From contig MNCI01029318.1 in NCBI GenBank assembly GCA_015680685.1, positions 9,374 to 37,541 of the forward strand: a stretch of DNA of 28,168 nucleotides, given 5' to 3'. The notes below the pieces were generated by a model. It was not told where the DNA came from. It did not search any database and saw only the letters and a list, made by a program, of their open reading frames with translations. This DNA comes from Gnetum montanum. Taxonomy: Eukaryota > Streptophyta > Gnetopsida > Gnetales > Gnetaceae. Below are positions 1 through 8,690 of this stretch, piece after piece. The translations under genes were made by a program, and so were the position numbers. Numbering within the stretch: the stretch's first letter is position 1; each line of letters opens with the position of its first letter.

Positions 1-42
1 ACCAAGTCTATAAATAAGAGGCGGCTCTCCCTTTGTTTCTCA
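1..42 (+). mobile_element. Ty3-family LTR fragment (TATA/R region), truncated at window edge
   Basis: This stretch has the TATA box (TATAAATAAG) followed by AGGCGGCTCTCCC, which matches the U3/R junction of the LTRs at 16797-15815 (reverse strand) and 27884-28168. Only about 40 bases are present. They run into the single N at 43, after which the same LTR appears in the opposite orientation. Confidence 0.7.
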
Positions 43-64
43 NGCCTCTTATTTATAGACTTGG
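2..64. repeat. Perfect 21-bp inverted repeat across an N
   Basis: Positions 2-22 are the exact reverse complement of 44-64, with a 21-base spacer that includes the only N of the window. Both arms are the TATA region of the same LTR. This is either a head-to-head LTR junction or an assembly or sequencing fold-back artefact. Confidence 0.9.
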
Positions 65-109
65 CGGCGCAACGCGATATCGTGGCGGATGCGATATCAC
101 AGCCCATCA
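44..109 (-). mobile_element. Ty3-family LTR fragment, U3 end, reverse orientation
   Basis: Read on the minus strand this begins TGATGGGCTGTGATATCGC, carries two GATATC cores and reaches the CTATAAATAAGAGGC TATA region. That is the same order as the start of the LTR at 27884. The TG terminus falls at 109. The rest of the LTR is missing because it meets the N at 43. Confidence 0.7.
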
Positions 110-143
110 ATTATGATTTGAATGATGATGATCATGATTATGA

Positions 144-401
144 CTTGGCTTTTACATGGTTATAAGGATGTTTGTATCATGAGTTAGCATAGGATGAGAT
201 TAAATGCCTACAAAGATGTTTGTATCATGAATCAACATAGGATGAGATTAAATGGCTACAATGAGGATTGTGTTATGAGTCAACAGAGGATGAAATTAAA
301 TGGCAATAGAGATGATTGTATCATGAGTCAGCATAGGACAAGATTAAATGACTATAAGGACGATTATGTCATGAGTTAGCATAGGATAAGATTAGGTGAG
401 T
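144..401 (+). repeat. 48-bp minisatellite, about 5 copies
   Basis: Units of exactly 48 bp begin at 192, 240, 288 and 336. A diverged unit starts at 144 and a partial one at 384. The unit core reads GGATGAGATTAAATGG...ATCATGAGTCAGCATA. Since 48 is a multiple of three, the repeat stays open from 194 to 379 and would encode a 16-residue repeat of the form M-R-L-N-G-Y-x-D-D-C-I-M-S-Q-H-R. No start context, flanking exon or family match supports translation, so I call it a repeat and not a gene. Confidence 0.85.
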
Positions 402-2757
402 CGTCAAGTCAATTTGTGATTAAGTCTTGTCCTCGCAATAAGTCTCAAATTAGTTTTGGAAGTTTCATGCTAGTAACGAGTGAGACTTGATGCTTTTAGA
501 AGTAATACCTGAAAACCCATAGGAGCATTCAACATTTGATAGTAATCAAATGGGTAAATATTGATAGAATGCTAACATGTTCTTAGTCACTGTAGAAAGT
601 GTAAAGCATCAAAGGGTTTTGTTGTAGTGGTAGTTAGGAGCTTGTGGTAATAGGGTTCATGTTGTTGTAGTAACTACAAGTATGTAGTAGTAGAGGTTCT
701 ATGAACATGTAGGTAGCTGTTAGTAGACAGTGAAATATGAAGGTAGAGTTACACTACTTAACATGCTTGTAGATCTAACCATACTGGCTAGTGTCATATG
801 AGTTTTATGGTCTTTTAATGTAATAATGGTGGTTTCTTGTTAGTTTGATTTTTTTTACATTTATTTAGGATGTTATCATTTTTGTAGATTTAGGGTAGTT
901 GAGAGGTTGGTTTAAATTTTGAAAAATGCCATAGTGTTCATCATAATGAGTCCTACATAATTGTCATATGTATTTATTTTTCTTTAATTTATTGATAGGT
1001 TTTTGCATTGTTTTGAGTTTTTATAGTTAAGAATAAAATACATATTTATTTGTGAGTTTTATGGTAGAAGAGTGATTATTTTATTAAATTGGAATTGTTC
1101 TAGGGTTTGTTCTAGTGAGATTTGTATTGTTACTTGTTTTTTGTATTTATCTTGGATTTTTCATGGGTCTATATCCATTAGCAAAATCACATTTTTTTGA
1201 CATGTTGGTAAGGGTCCATTGCTAAGTGAGGTTCCATGTAGAAAGTCTCATTCTTTTTGATATCAAAAGGGTCATAAGTACCCACCATTAGCTCAGTTAG
1301 TTGAAATTTGAAATTTGTGATGCTCACATGACTACTTTTATCTGGACTTAAGAATGTGATAGCTATTGGTATTGTGATTATTCTTGAGGAGATAGCACCA
1401 AAGGATAAAGTACCCAGAGGTTGTTAGGGACTATGGTTTTTGTAGTCCCCTCTATTAGCTGCAATAATGGGCTCCATGTTCGATCATCCCTAACTCAAAT
1501 TACTGAGAGAGGTTAGGACTTACTATCCTATCCTTTGGGATGAAGGTATTCTTCAAAATGATCATGGTTTCAAGATAGCTATGTGTAGTTGGACTATGAT
1601 GGCTGATCAAAAGTGTAAATGGAAACTAAAATGTTATAGGCCTATAGACAGGTAGATAACTGGATTTGTAATAGTGCACATAACAATTAAATTCATATGA
1701 TACACTAAGTATAATGGTGTTAGTCTTCAAAATCTTTGATTACTAGTGGTGGTGGGTAGACTCTTGACACTTCATGAATTTTATGAATATCATATCGACA
1801 CTTGTTGGATTTTGTGGATGACAAATTGTTCTTGTTGGATGGTTTGATTCTTGTTGCAACTTGCTCACAGTTCCTTAGCTATGCTTTTTTAGTCAACAGT
1901 TCTTGGTCATTAATCTTAATAGAACTTCTTGTAATGATTCCCTGCTTGGTCTTGCTCAAACTAATACCCCTCTTGTATCATTCACAAGTAGTCATGAAGT
2001 TCCTAGTTGTTTATGTAAAATTTGAAGAGCTTGAAGTGTTAACTATTTAAGATATAGAAAAGTTAACTATTAAGTGATTCTTTTATGGGTTTTTGGTACT
2101 AGTGTACAAGAAGAATTAAAGATGTATTTTATTTACCTTATGTTTTAGACTTACATCTATTCAATTTATGAATGGATTTCCTTGTGGACAAAAATTCTTT
2201 TGTTATTTGAATGTTTATCTTTATTTGGATTTTTATGATATTTTAGTCATAATTGTGGCTTCTGAATAACCTACTTACAATGACCATATCACTACTTCAG
2301 TTTTTTTCCATGTTTCATGTTTAGTTTTCCTACAAAGTTTTGGGATATCACAGAATCACAGCTTAATAAATAAAATAGTACAAGAATAGCAAAGAATTAG
2401 GTACTAAAGAAGAAAAGTACAAAATCCACAACAAAGTAGGATATCCACATGGAAAGAAAAATAAGATAAAATTCCTTATTAAGTTGTTGAGGCCTTTTAA
2501 AATCTTCTTATTTGTTTTAAATCTTGCCCAAAATACTTGCAATATACTTTCACTTTGCCTCAAACCCGTGGGCTAGAAACCTTTCATGAGCTATAAAATG
2601 AGACATAACAAAAGTGCAAGGGTCTATTTATAGGTAAAGAAGTTATGAAAAGTGCAACACAAAGTTTGGATATCTATACTCTCAATGCATGAATCCATAG
2701 AAAAGCTTTAAATAGAAGAAACAAGTTTTAAAAATGATTTCTAATTCAAAGAATAGT
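402..2757. other. AT-rich DNA, no gene recognised
   Basis: Stops are dense in all frames. The longest open stretches (for example 1802-2050, hydrophobic and T-rich) have no recognisable domain. A weak inverted similarity joins CCAAAGGATA near 1389 and TATCCTTTGG near 1530. I see no LTR, SINE or RNA gene here. Confidence 0.6.
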
Positions 2758-2768
2758 AAAAACACAAT

Positions 2769-2986
2769 CATCATCATTATCATCATCTTACCCTTGTCCC
2801 AACAAAATGGGGTCAGCTACTTCAAAGGATCATTACCCAAAGCCATAGTGCTCATCCCGCTAAGTAGGGTCCTGGGAAGGTTGGTAGATGAACAAAAGCT
2901 TAACCTCTTCGAGTAATTGCACCTAGGCTTGAACTTAGGTCTTTAACTTAAGAAACGAGCACCTTACCATCACTCCAAATGACTTG
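2769..2986 (-). mobile_element. tRNA-derived SINE, Au-SINE-like, with 11-bp TSD
   Basis: On the minus strand the element opens with an A-box-like stretch (GATGGTAAGGTGCTCG) and then a B-box-like stretch (AGTTCAAGCC). These are the internal pol III promoter elements of tRNA-derived SINEs. It ends with ACCCCATTTTGTTGGGAC and a short trinucleotide-rich tail (ATGATGATAATG...), the layout I know from plant Au-type SINEs. It is flanked by the perfect direct repeat AAAAACACAAT at 2758-2768 and 2987-2997, the expected mark of LINE-assisted retroposition. The family name is from memory; the boxes, tail and duplication are visible. Confidence 0.8.
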
Positions 2987-3175
2987 AAAAACACAATGCA
3001 TAGTCCAATTAGAACTTTATAACTCAACATTATCCACCAAAATCAAATTGACGACTTAGAACTTCCAAATCAAGTGTCTTACAAGTACGCTAAGATCTCA
3101 TTTCATTAGTGCAAAATGCAAAATCAATTAAAAGATAAAGAATCTTAGAAACAAAGTTAGAAGAGATATTGTTAA

Positions 3176-3482
3176 TGTTGGGACTAAAAATTTTTAATTA
3201 TGAAAAATTTATGAGTTAAAAAAGACTAATTTAATATAATTGAGAGCTCTTTGCCTCATCTAATTCTATGTCATTCTATTTTGTAACAAGCCAATATGTG
3301 TGGACATTTGGTTGTGCCCCAACTTGGGGTTCCTCCCTTAATACTCGTTTATTTATAAGGCGTTTTCTGAGTTTTATTCACAACGCTCTAAGTTTTCCCT
3401 TCCCCTTAACCCTGTGACTTATTCAAGTTGTTGTAATTGATGCACCTTTAATTTCAATAAAACTTCTTTTCGGGGTCCGACA
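3176..3482 (+). mobile_element. Small solo-LTR-like unit
   Basis: It begins TGTTGGGAC and ends GGTCCGACA, near-complementary TG...CA termini. It has a TATA-like TTTATTTATAAGG near 3350 and a polyadenylation-like TTCAATAAAAC near 3455. These features, in this order over about 307 bp, fit a short copia-type or TRIM LTR on the plus strand. The flanks do not match (GTTAA before, ACCCC after), so no target duplication confirms it. A run of eight C follows directly. Confidence 0.5.
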
Positions 3483-3756
3483 ACCCCCCCCAAAATGCTT
3501 ACAAGTCAACCCATGTAAGCCAATGAGTTGCATCTAACAAGTCCAAGTATGGACTATCTCAAAGAATTTTTTGCTTTTTTGCAAAGAGCTACCTTTAAAA
3601 CATAGATAGAGTGATGTTTCAACAACAAACCATCAACATGGAAACTAGTTCACTACATGGAGCCCTGTTTGACCCAGCGATTTTTTTAAAAGAAAATCAA
3701 AAATCAATTTTGAAAGAGGGGTGGAAACTTCTGGATTCGCATCGTCACGAGATCTT

Positions 3757-3788
3757 TATAAACGACGCAGTCCCTTCCAAAACCCTAA
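3757..3788 (+). promoter_or_regulatory. TATA box and telo-box of the downstream gene
   Basis: A TATAAA at 3757-3762 is followed about 23 bp later by AAACCCTAA at 3780-3788, and AACCCT repeats directly after. Telo-boxes at the transcription start are typical of plant genes for translation and organelle biogenesis. The spacing predicts initiation near 3785-3790, about 120 bp before the ATG at 3909. Confidence 0.65.
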
Positions 3789-3810
3789 ACCCTGGTAGTC
3801 CTGGACACAG

Positions 3811-3897
3811 GTATACCTGCACATCTGCAAAGCGGGGCCTTCAGTTGTTTGCCGTGAATTGTCAGCGTACTCACAATTTCCGTCCGTTTGTTTGCAG
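3811..3897 (+). other. Possible 5'-UTR intron
   Basis: GTATAC at 3811 could be a donor, and the pyrimidine-rich CCGTTTGTTTGCAG ending at 3897 looks like a good acceptor, 11 bases before the ATG. The 87-bp length suits a short plant intron. This is prediction only; an unspliced leader is equally compatible with the ORF. Confidence 0.35.
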
Positions 3898-3908
3898 TTC
3901 GCTGAAAA

Positions 3909-4298
3909 ATGGCATCGACAAGGTCCCTTGCAGCTTTCATGCTCAGGCGTTTTGTGGCCTCTGCAAAACCCTCTTTGACTACGCCATCGCGCTTATTGCA
4001 CTCCGAAGCTTTGCCCTTGTTCATGGCCAAATCTTCGTCGCTGTTGTCGTCTGAAATTGCAGCGGCCCTGATCCCAAGATCGATGGTTTCAGGCCTCGGC
4101 CACAGCTCGGAATTTGTCAGAAACTACGGGCGGGTGCCTGCCATCGGCGAGAGCGAGGACGAGGATGTCGATGATGACGAGGAATGGAACGAGGACGAGA
4201 GCGAGGATTTTGATGATGAAGAGTGGAGCGAGGGCGATGACGAAATGGATATGGAAGAAGGCGATGAAGATATCGAGGATCAAGGCCCGCGAAAATGA
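3909..4298 (+). CDS. Small protein, probable mitochondrial targeting, acidic tail; unknown function
   Basis: This is the only ORF in the window that looks like an intact gene. It encodes 129 residues and starts in a good context (AAAATGGC). The N-terminus MASTRSLAAFMLRRFVAS is rich in Arg, Ser and Ala with no early acidic residues, so it looks like a mitochondrial (or dual) presequence. A Ser/Leu-rich middle follows, then FVRNYGRVPAIGE near residue 70-80. From about residue 80 to 125 the chain is almost all Asp and Glu with regularly placed Trp and Met, ending GPRK. No catalytic motif or membrane segment is evident and I do not recognise the family. The short length and presequence faintly recall plant NFD6-like mitochondrial proteins, but the conserved core of those is not visible. 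The TATA box, telo-box and CpG-rich composition, unlike the CpG-poor surroundings, support a live housekeeping-type gene. Confidence 0.7.
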   Translation: MASTRSLAAFMLRRFVASAKPSLTTPSRLLHSEALPLFMAKSSSLLSSEIAAALIPRSMVSGLGHSSEFVRNYGRVPAIGESEDEDVDDDEEWNEDESEDFDDEEWSEGDDEMDMEEGDEDIEDQGPRK

Positions 4299-5429
4299 TT
4301 TCGAGGATGGACGCTCTGGCAGAAGGAGGGAATTTGTTGTCGTAAAGGTTAGGATTTAGGGATGCTCTGTTTTTACGGTTTTAGTCTACATGTGGAATGT
4401 GTCTGAGAATTATTAGGGCATTCTAGGGTTCGTGCTGTTCTGGACATTAAAATCATGCATTTTTTACCAGTTTGGCAACACTGGTGAATAGTTTTTATTG
4501 TTGGAAATTTATTGATGTTACAATTTAACCGTCATGTTGCTACGGGTGTGCCATGTTTTCGATCTCTGCTGTCGGAATTTTTGGTCGGGGTTTTAAAACA
4601 CATAAAGCGTTTCGTTTTGAAAATTGAATCTCGCAATTGGTAACTCTCTATCTGTTATGTATTGAATTTTTCAAAGTTTAATTGGGAAGTTTGTTCTCTG
4701 TTTTCACCTTTGAAGGGCTCTTAAAAGTGCTTGAAGCTGAAATTAACAGCAAAGCTTTGGTTTCTTTGTTTTTCGAAATATTCTTTCCTCGTTATATAGT
4801 TGTGGCTGAGATTTTTTTCACTATTTGTTTTGGTCGATGAGTAGTCTGCACCTTTCATGATTGCTCCCTGCGTTGTATTATAGGGATAGGAAGCTTCGTA
4901 TAATCATGGATCGAAATTTTTTTCAGTTATACTTTGCCGCCGAAAACACTCATGATTTATGAAATATTCGATGTCTTTTCTTGTTGTTTTTGATATACTT
5001 ACAACGAAATCATGTACTTGAGGAGCATTAGCTCTTAGCAAGAAAAACACCATTAATATCTGAGGGTCTCCCGAGTTTCAGATTTAGTATATTTTACTGT
5101 GACCACGCAAAGGATACAAACATGCCTTGATCAATTTGAAGAACATGGAGATTGCTTTTTATCATTTCTTCAGGACTTTTCAAATCCTAAGGGGAATCTC
5201 GGAATATGCTAATACAAAATTAATGTAACAGGCTTGTAATAAGGGAGGCTATGATGGTTCCGGGACGTTGTATGTTTACCTAAGCTGGAGGCTCTGATTC
5301 TTTTCCTGTGTATCTGGTTCAAATTTATTTAGTTTACCGGTATCAGGATTTGGCTGTGGGTTTCCAGCTATGGCTGTGTTCACTCCTGCTTCTGCTTTGC
5401 ACGCATCCTTTCCCTCATCTCCCATGTGT
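4299..5429. other. 3' flank of the small gene, no further ORF supported
   Basis: The gene's 3' UTR should lie here. The DNA becomes T-rich, with no convincing second exon or domain. Open stretches around 5276-5561 on either strand lack family features. Introns of an alternatively spliced 3' end cannot be excluded without transcript data. Confidence 0.5.
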
Positions 5430-5652
5430 AATCTCTTTCTCATGGTCGCAGGCCATATTTTCTCTTTTGGTATTTGTTGTTGCTTGGTCTGTTTTCCGGC
5501 AAGATCTTTTACCATTGCTTTCCTTCAATGGTTATGTTATCTAATCGCTTTCTCATGGTAGCAGGCCATCCTTGGTATTTGTTGTTGTTTGGTCCGTTTT
5601 TCAGCAAGATCTTTTACACCATTGGTTCCCTTTAAGGGGTATGTTAGCTTTT
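5430..5652 (+). repeat. Tandem duplication, about 113 bp
   Basis: AATCTCTTTCTCATGG at 5430 recurs as AATCGCTTTCTCATGG at 5543. After that, GCAGGCCAT, GGTATTTGTTGTTG and CAAGATCTTTTAC appear in the same order in both copies. The second copy has lost a few bases. Confidence 0.8.
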
Positions 5653-5699
5653 TTTGAAATAGGCATTTGCGGTCGTTTCAGACTGGTCTCATGTCCTTC

Positions 5700-5739
5700 C
5701 CTGAGAAATTAAGTAAAGTCCTGAGAAATTAAGTAAAGT
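5700..5739 (+). repeat. 20-bp perfect tandem duplication
   Basis: CCTGAGAAATTAAGTAAAGT occurs twice back to back (5700-5719 and 5720-5739), probably a recent slippage event. Confidence 0.95.
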
Positions 5740-5767
5740 ATTGATTTTTAGTAGGGACTTCGCTTTA

Positions 5768-5925
5768 GAGTGAGGGTAAGGTACTCATTTCTCAAGCTGA
5801 ACAACTAGGTTTAATCTTGGTGTAGCCACTTGAAGAGGTTTGCCCATGTATTGACCTTCTCAAGACCTCATTTGGTAAGATGATCATTGTGGTTTAAGGT
5901 GATAATCCTATAGTACCTTCAAATG
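5768..5925 (+). mobile_element. Degraded SINE, plus strand
   Basis: GAGTGAGGGTAAGGTACTC matches the A-box end of the SINE at 2986-2769 (minus strand). The similarity continues through ACTTGAAGAGG, TTCTCAAGACC and AAGATGATCATTGTGG, with the right order and spacing. The B box is eroded (AGGTTTAATC). The 3' tail is lost where it meets the neighbouring inverted copy. Edges are approximate. Confidence 0.6.
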
Positions 5926-5934
5926 CAATTAAAT

Positions 5935-6076
5935 GTTACCTTCTGTTACCTAAAGGTTTGATGCTCATCTTGCTAAGTGGGATCCTTGGACTAGTAGATA
6001 AGCAAAAGTTAAGCCATTTCTTGAGTACTTGTACTAGGCTTAAACCTTATTTTGGTTGAGAGGTCAACTACCAATT
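5935..6076 (-). mobile_element. Degraded SINE, minus strand, tail to tail with the previous copy
   Basis: GATGCTCATCTTGCTAAGTG, AGCAAAAGTTAAGCC and ACTAGGCTTAAACC parallel the minus-strand SINE at 2769-2986. Reading it in reverse gives a B-box-like GGTTTAAGCC and an A-box-like GGTAGTTGACC close to 6074. Its 5' end lies directly against the copia LTR at 6077. Confidence 0.6.
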
Positions 6077-6596
6077 TGTTGGACTTTGTCATGGAAAATA
6101 AATAATTTTTTCTAAGGTATTATTATGGGTATGTGGGTGTGGGGGAGGGGTGTTGGGCCCTAGAAAAGGATATAATAATATTAAAAAAATTTCAAAATTG
6201 CCTTGATTTTCTCCACCATCGATATTGTCTTCCATGGTTACGTTATTTTTTCCTTATTTAATTCTTATTTATTTTCTTTTGAATTTTGTTCCCATACCAA
6301 TCCCATACCAAAAACAACCTAAGTAATATATAAGGAGCTTTAAGGGAGCATCCTTGAAAAATGAATTGCTAATGCATAAGTTGCAATTCTCTCTACTGCG
6401 AATGGTCCGAGAACCAAATTTTGTTGGAGTTTTTCACCTTGAAGATTTTCACCTAGGTAACTTTGTGTCTTAACAAGTTCTGCATTATTCTTCATTTTAT
6501 CTTAAAAATTTATTATTAACAAGTTCTGTATTATTCTTCATTTTATCTTAAAAATTTATTATTATTAGTATTGTGTGAGAGAGATTGGGAATAACA
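6077..6596 (+). mobile_element. Ty1/copia 5' LTR
   Basis: It begins TGTTGGAC and ends GGGAATAACA. A TATA-like TAATATATAAGGAGC lies near 6325, and a typical copia R/U5 end (TTGTGTGAGAGAGATTGGG) precedes the end. A tRNA-Met-like primer site and a copia gag ATG follow at the expected distance. No matching 3' LTR was found in the window. Confidence 0.65.
6471..6562 (+). repeat. 46-bp tandem duplication inside the copia LTR
   Basis: TAACAAGTTCTGCATTATTC begins at 6471 and recurs as TAACAAGTTCTGTATTATTC at 6517. The copies differ at one clear position, a C/T transition. Confidence 0.92.
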
Positions 6597-6611
6597 ACTA
6601 GTATGAGAGTG
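6597..6611 (+). other. Copia primer-binding site
   Basis: TAGTATGAGAGT at 6599-6610 differs at three of twelve positions from TGGTATCAGAGC, the initiator tRNA-Met primer site of most plant copia elements. It lies immediately after the LTR end and 50 bp before the gag ATG. Confidence 0.6.
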
Positions 6612-7106
6612 AGGTACCTTACAAAATGGTTATTTTTTCTCTAAATGTTTGTTGCGAAATCATGGCCAACTCTTCAACCAAATTTGAAATTGAAAAATTC
6701 AATGAATCTAACTATGAACTATGGAAGATCAAGATGGAGTATCTTTTGATTGAAAAAGATTAGCGCATCAAAGCAATAAATACCATTTGTTTGTCTTTTA
6801 GATTTGGCATTGTTTAATGTTCCCAATGTTTCTTTTGCTAAAGATTTGTAGGACAAGTTGCAAGCTTTATACCAAACAAAATCCTTAACAAATAAGTTAT
6901 TTTAAAAGAAATGATTATTGTAGAGCACTTGAACACCTTCAATACATTGGTTTGTGAGTTGCAATCTATTTGGGTGAAAATGGATGAGGCATCACATTCC
7001 TTAGCATGCTTACAAATTCATGGGAGACATTTGTGATGGTTGTAAATAATACATCTACCATATTTATTTTTGATAATATTATTGGTCAATTGTTGTTTAA
7101 GGAAGC

Positions 7107-7125
7107 AAAAAAAAAAAAAAAAAAA
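7107..7125 (+). repeat. A19 homopolymer inside copia gag
   Basis: Nineteen consecutive A occur where copia gag normally encodes a Glu/Arg/Lys-rich stretch before the zinc knuckle. This looks like slippage expansion of lysine codons. Confidence 0.9.
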
Positions 7126-7207
7126 CTTCTACTCGAAATAATGCATAATTTATCAAAAATGGTGTAAAGCCAAAGTTTGTTAAGAGACCTCATTTTAAGA
7201 TTAAGCC

Positions 7208-7993
7208 TAATGAGCAGCGATATCAGGGCCGTGATATTGGGGTTGCAATATCGGAGCTTGCCAAGCGATATTGGACATTTGATGTCAGAACTTGTCTCAT
7301 TGCCTATAAATAAGAGGTGAGCACACTTGGTTTTGGCATTAGTTCTTAGTCCCTTACCTGCACTTTTGCAGTTTTCCCTTTTCCGGATCTTTATTTGAGC
7401 ATTGTGTACTTGAGCACATCTTATGTCCAGAAATAAAGACGAACTATGTGATAAACCTTGCAACATTCAGAGTAGCTTATTTATTACATTTAATGTTGTT
7501 TACAATTATTTAATGCTTTCAGTAGTTAATTGATGTTGCTTTTATTGATTCGTTAATTTTCACAAGTAAGCATACTTAGTAGGACCACTTCAAGCATACG
7601 TGGAACACTTGGTAACCCAGCAACGATTAGCGTTTGGTAATCTCAGTAGTGTTACACTGGTTCAAGATGTGTACGGCAAGTGGGAACAGATGTTGGTGTT
7701 AGGATTAGTTAAAGCCTAGTTGATTAGTTAAATCAAATTAGTTATTAAATTATTTCATTTCTCTATTTTAAGTACCAGAACATAAAACATAAAAAAGCCA
7801 TAAAAATCACATACCTCAAGTTTACTTAACCATACAACCATGCCATACAAGTAAGCTTGGGAGGACAACGATTGCATAACCCATCCTTGTTCGGTAAAGG
7901 CGCATAAGCACTTAGTTCTTGGAATTCGACCGGATCGTACATGAATGCTCGTATTTGTATGGTTGAGTGTAGGGGTACCTTGTTGCTCATCAA
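7208..7993 (+). mobile_element. Solo LTR, Ty3 family, TSD AAGCC
   Basis: It begins TAATGAGCAGCGATATC (the canonical TGATGA with G>A) and ends TTGCTCATCA. The 5-bp AAGCC lies at 7203-7207 and again at 7994-7998. U3 holds decayed GATATC motifs, then CCTATAAATAAGAGGTGAGC as TATA. R/U5 includes GGATCTTTATTTGAGCA and AACACTTGGTAACCCAGCAA as in the other copies. The copia gag frame continues on both sides, so this is one insertion later reduced by LTR-LTR recombination. Confidence 0.88.
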
Positions 7994-8690
7994 AGCCTAA
8001 CAAATTTGTAAAGAGTACATCTAAATGTTGGAATTATGGTAAAGTTGGTCATGTAAAGAAAGATTGTAAAGCCCCAGCTAAAAAGGGTAAAAAGAGTAAT
8101 GTATCAAAAAATGATAAAACCCCTCATCCTTGAGAGGGAGATTTGTATGTCCTCTTTTGATAATGTTGATATGTAATCATGGTACATGGACTTGAATGCA
8201 TCTCATCACTACACTCCACATGTTAATTGGTTTAGTGAGTATACACCTTTTGATCTTGGAATGGTAAGATTGGATAATGATGGTTTATGTAATGTTTTAG
8301 GTTATGGAAAGGTAAAGATTTAGTTTAGTATTGAATTCCCAATGTACATCATGTTCTAGCACTTATTGAAAATATTTTGTTTGTAAGTGAATTGGATGAT
8401 GTAGGACTAACTGTTATCTTTGAAGGTTGAAAATGTTTAATACTGCATGGTTCATCTCCTTTGGCTTCTAGAATAAAACAAGTAGGTTGTATAAATTAGA
8501 AGCTAAGATATTAAAATAGAAATTAACTACACTTGCTTTTATTAATTTGAATTCAAGTATTAATTTGTGGCATAGAAGAATGGGACATCTTAGTGAAAAA
8601 GAACTTAAGGAGCTTTACAAGCAAGGTAAATTTAATTTTTCAAAAGATTCCTTAGATTTTTGCCACCATTGTCCACATGGTAAACAAAGG

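Larger units (their letters stand above)
6662..8690 (+). pseudogene. gag-pol: Ty1/copia gag-protease-GAG-pre-integrase, broken
   Basis: The ATG at 6662 opens a copia gag (MANSSTKFEIEKFN, then ELWKIKMEYLL). The gag body follows with many stops (ALYQTKSL, LNTFNTLV, KMDEASHSLACLQ). A zinc knuckle near 8030-8075 reads CWNYGKVGHVKKDC, with the second Cys replaced by Tyr. A protease remnant (WYMDLNASHHYTPH) shows the DSGA active site eroded to DLNA. The tail LWHRRMGHLSEKELKELY and CHHCPHGKQ is the GAG-pre-integrase domain. The frame is split by the solo LTR 7208-7993: removing it with one AAGCC copy rejoins gag just before the zinc knuckle. The element is cut again at 8690 by the Ty3 insertion. Integrase core, RT and RNase H are not found downstream in matching form. 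Confidence 0.85.

Noticed and set aside
1389-1540. CCAAAGGATA...TATCCTTTGG inverted repeat as a MITE
   Set aside because: The arms are short and imperfect, with no target duplication and no TA or TTA context.
3611-4054. 147-codon plus-strand ORF overlapping the small gene
   Set aside because: It spans the TATA box, telo-box and predicted leader, and is in another frame from the better supported 3909-4298 ORF. It has no recognisable domain.
4089-4283. Hydrophobic minus-strand ORF opposite the acidic tail
   Set aside because: The antisense of GAN/GAY codons reads as Ile, Phe, Val and Leu, so the apparent membrane protein is a shadow of the acidic stretch.
7086-7466. 126-codon minus-strand ORF
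   Set aside because: It crosses copia gag, the A19 run and the solo LTR boundary, so it has no biological unity.
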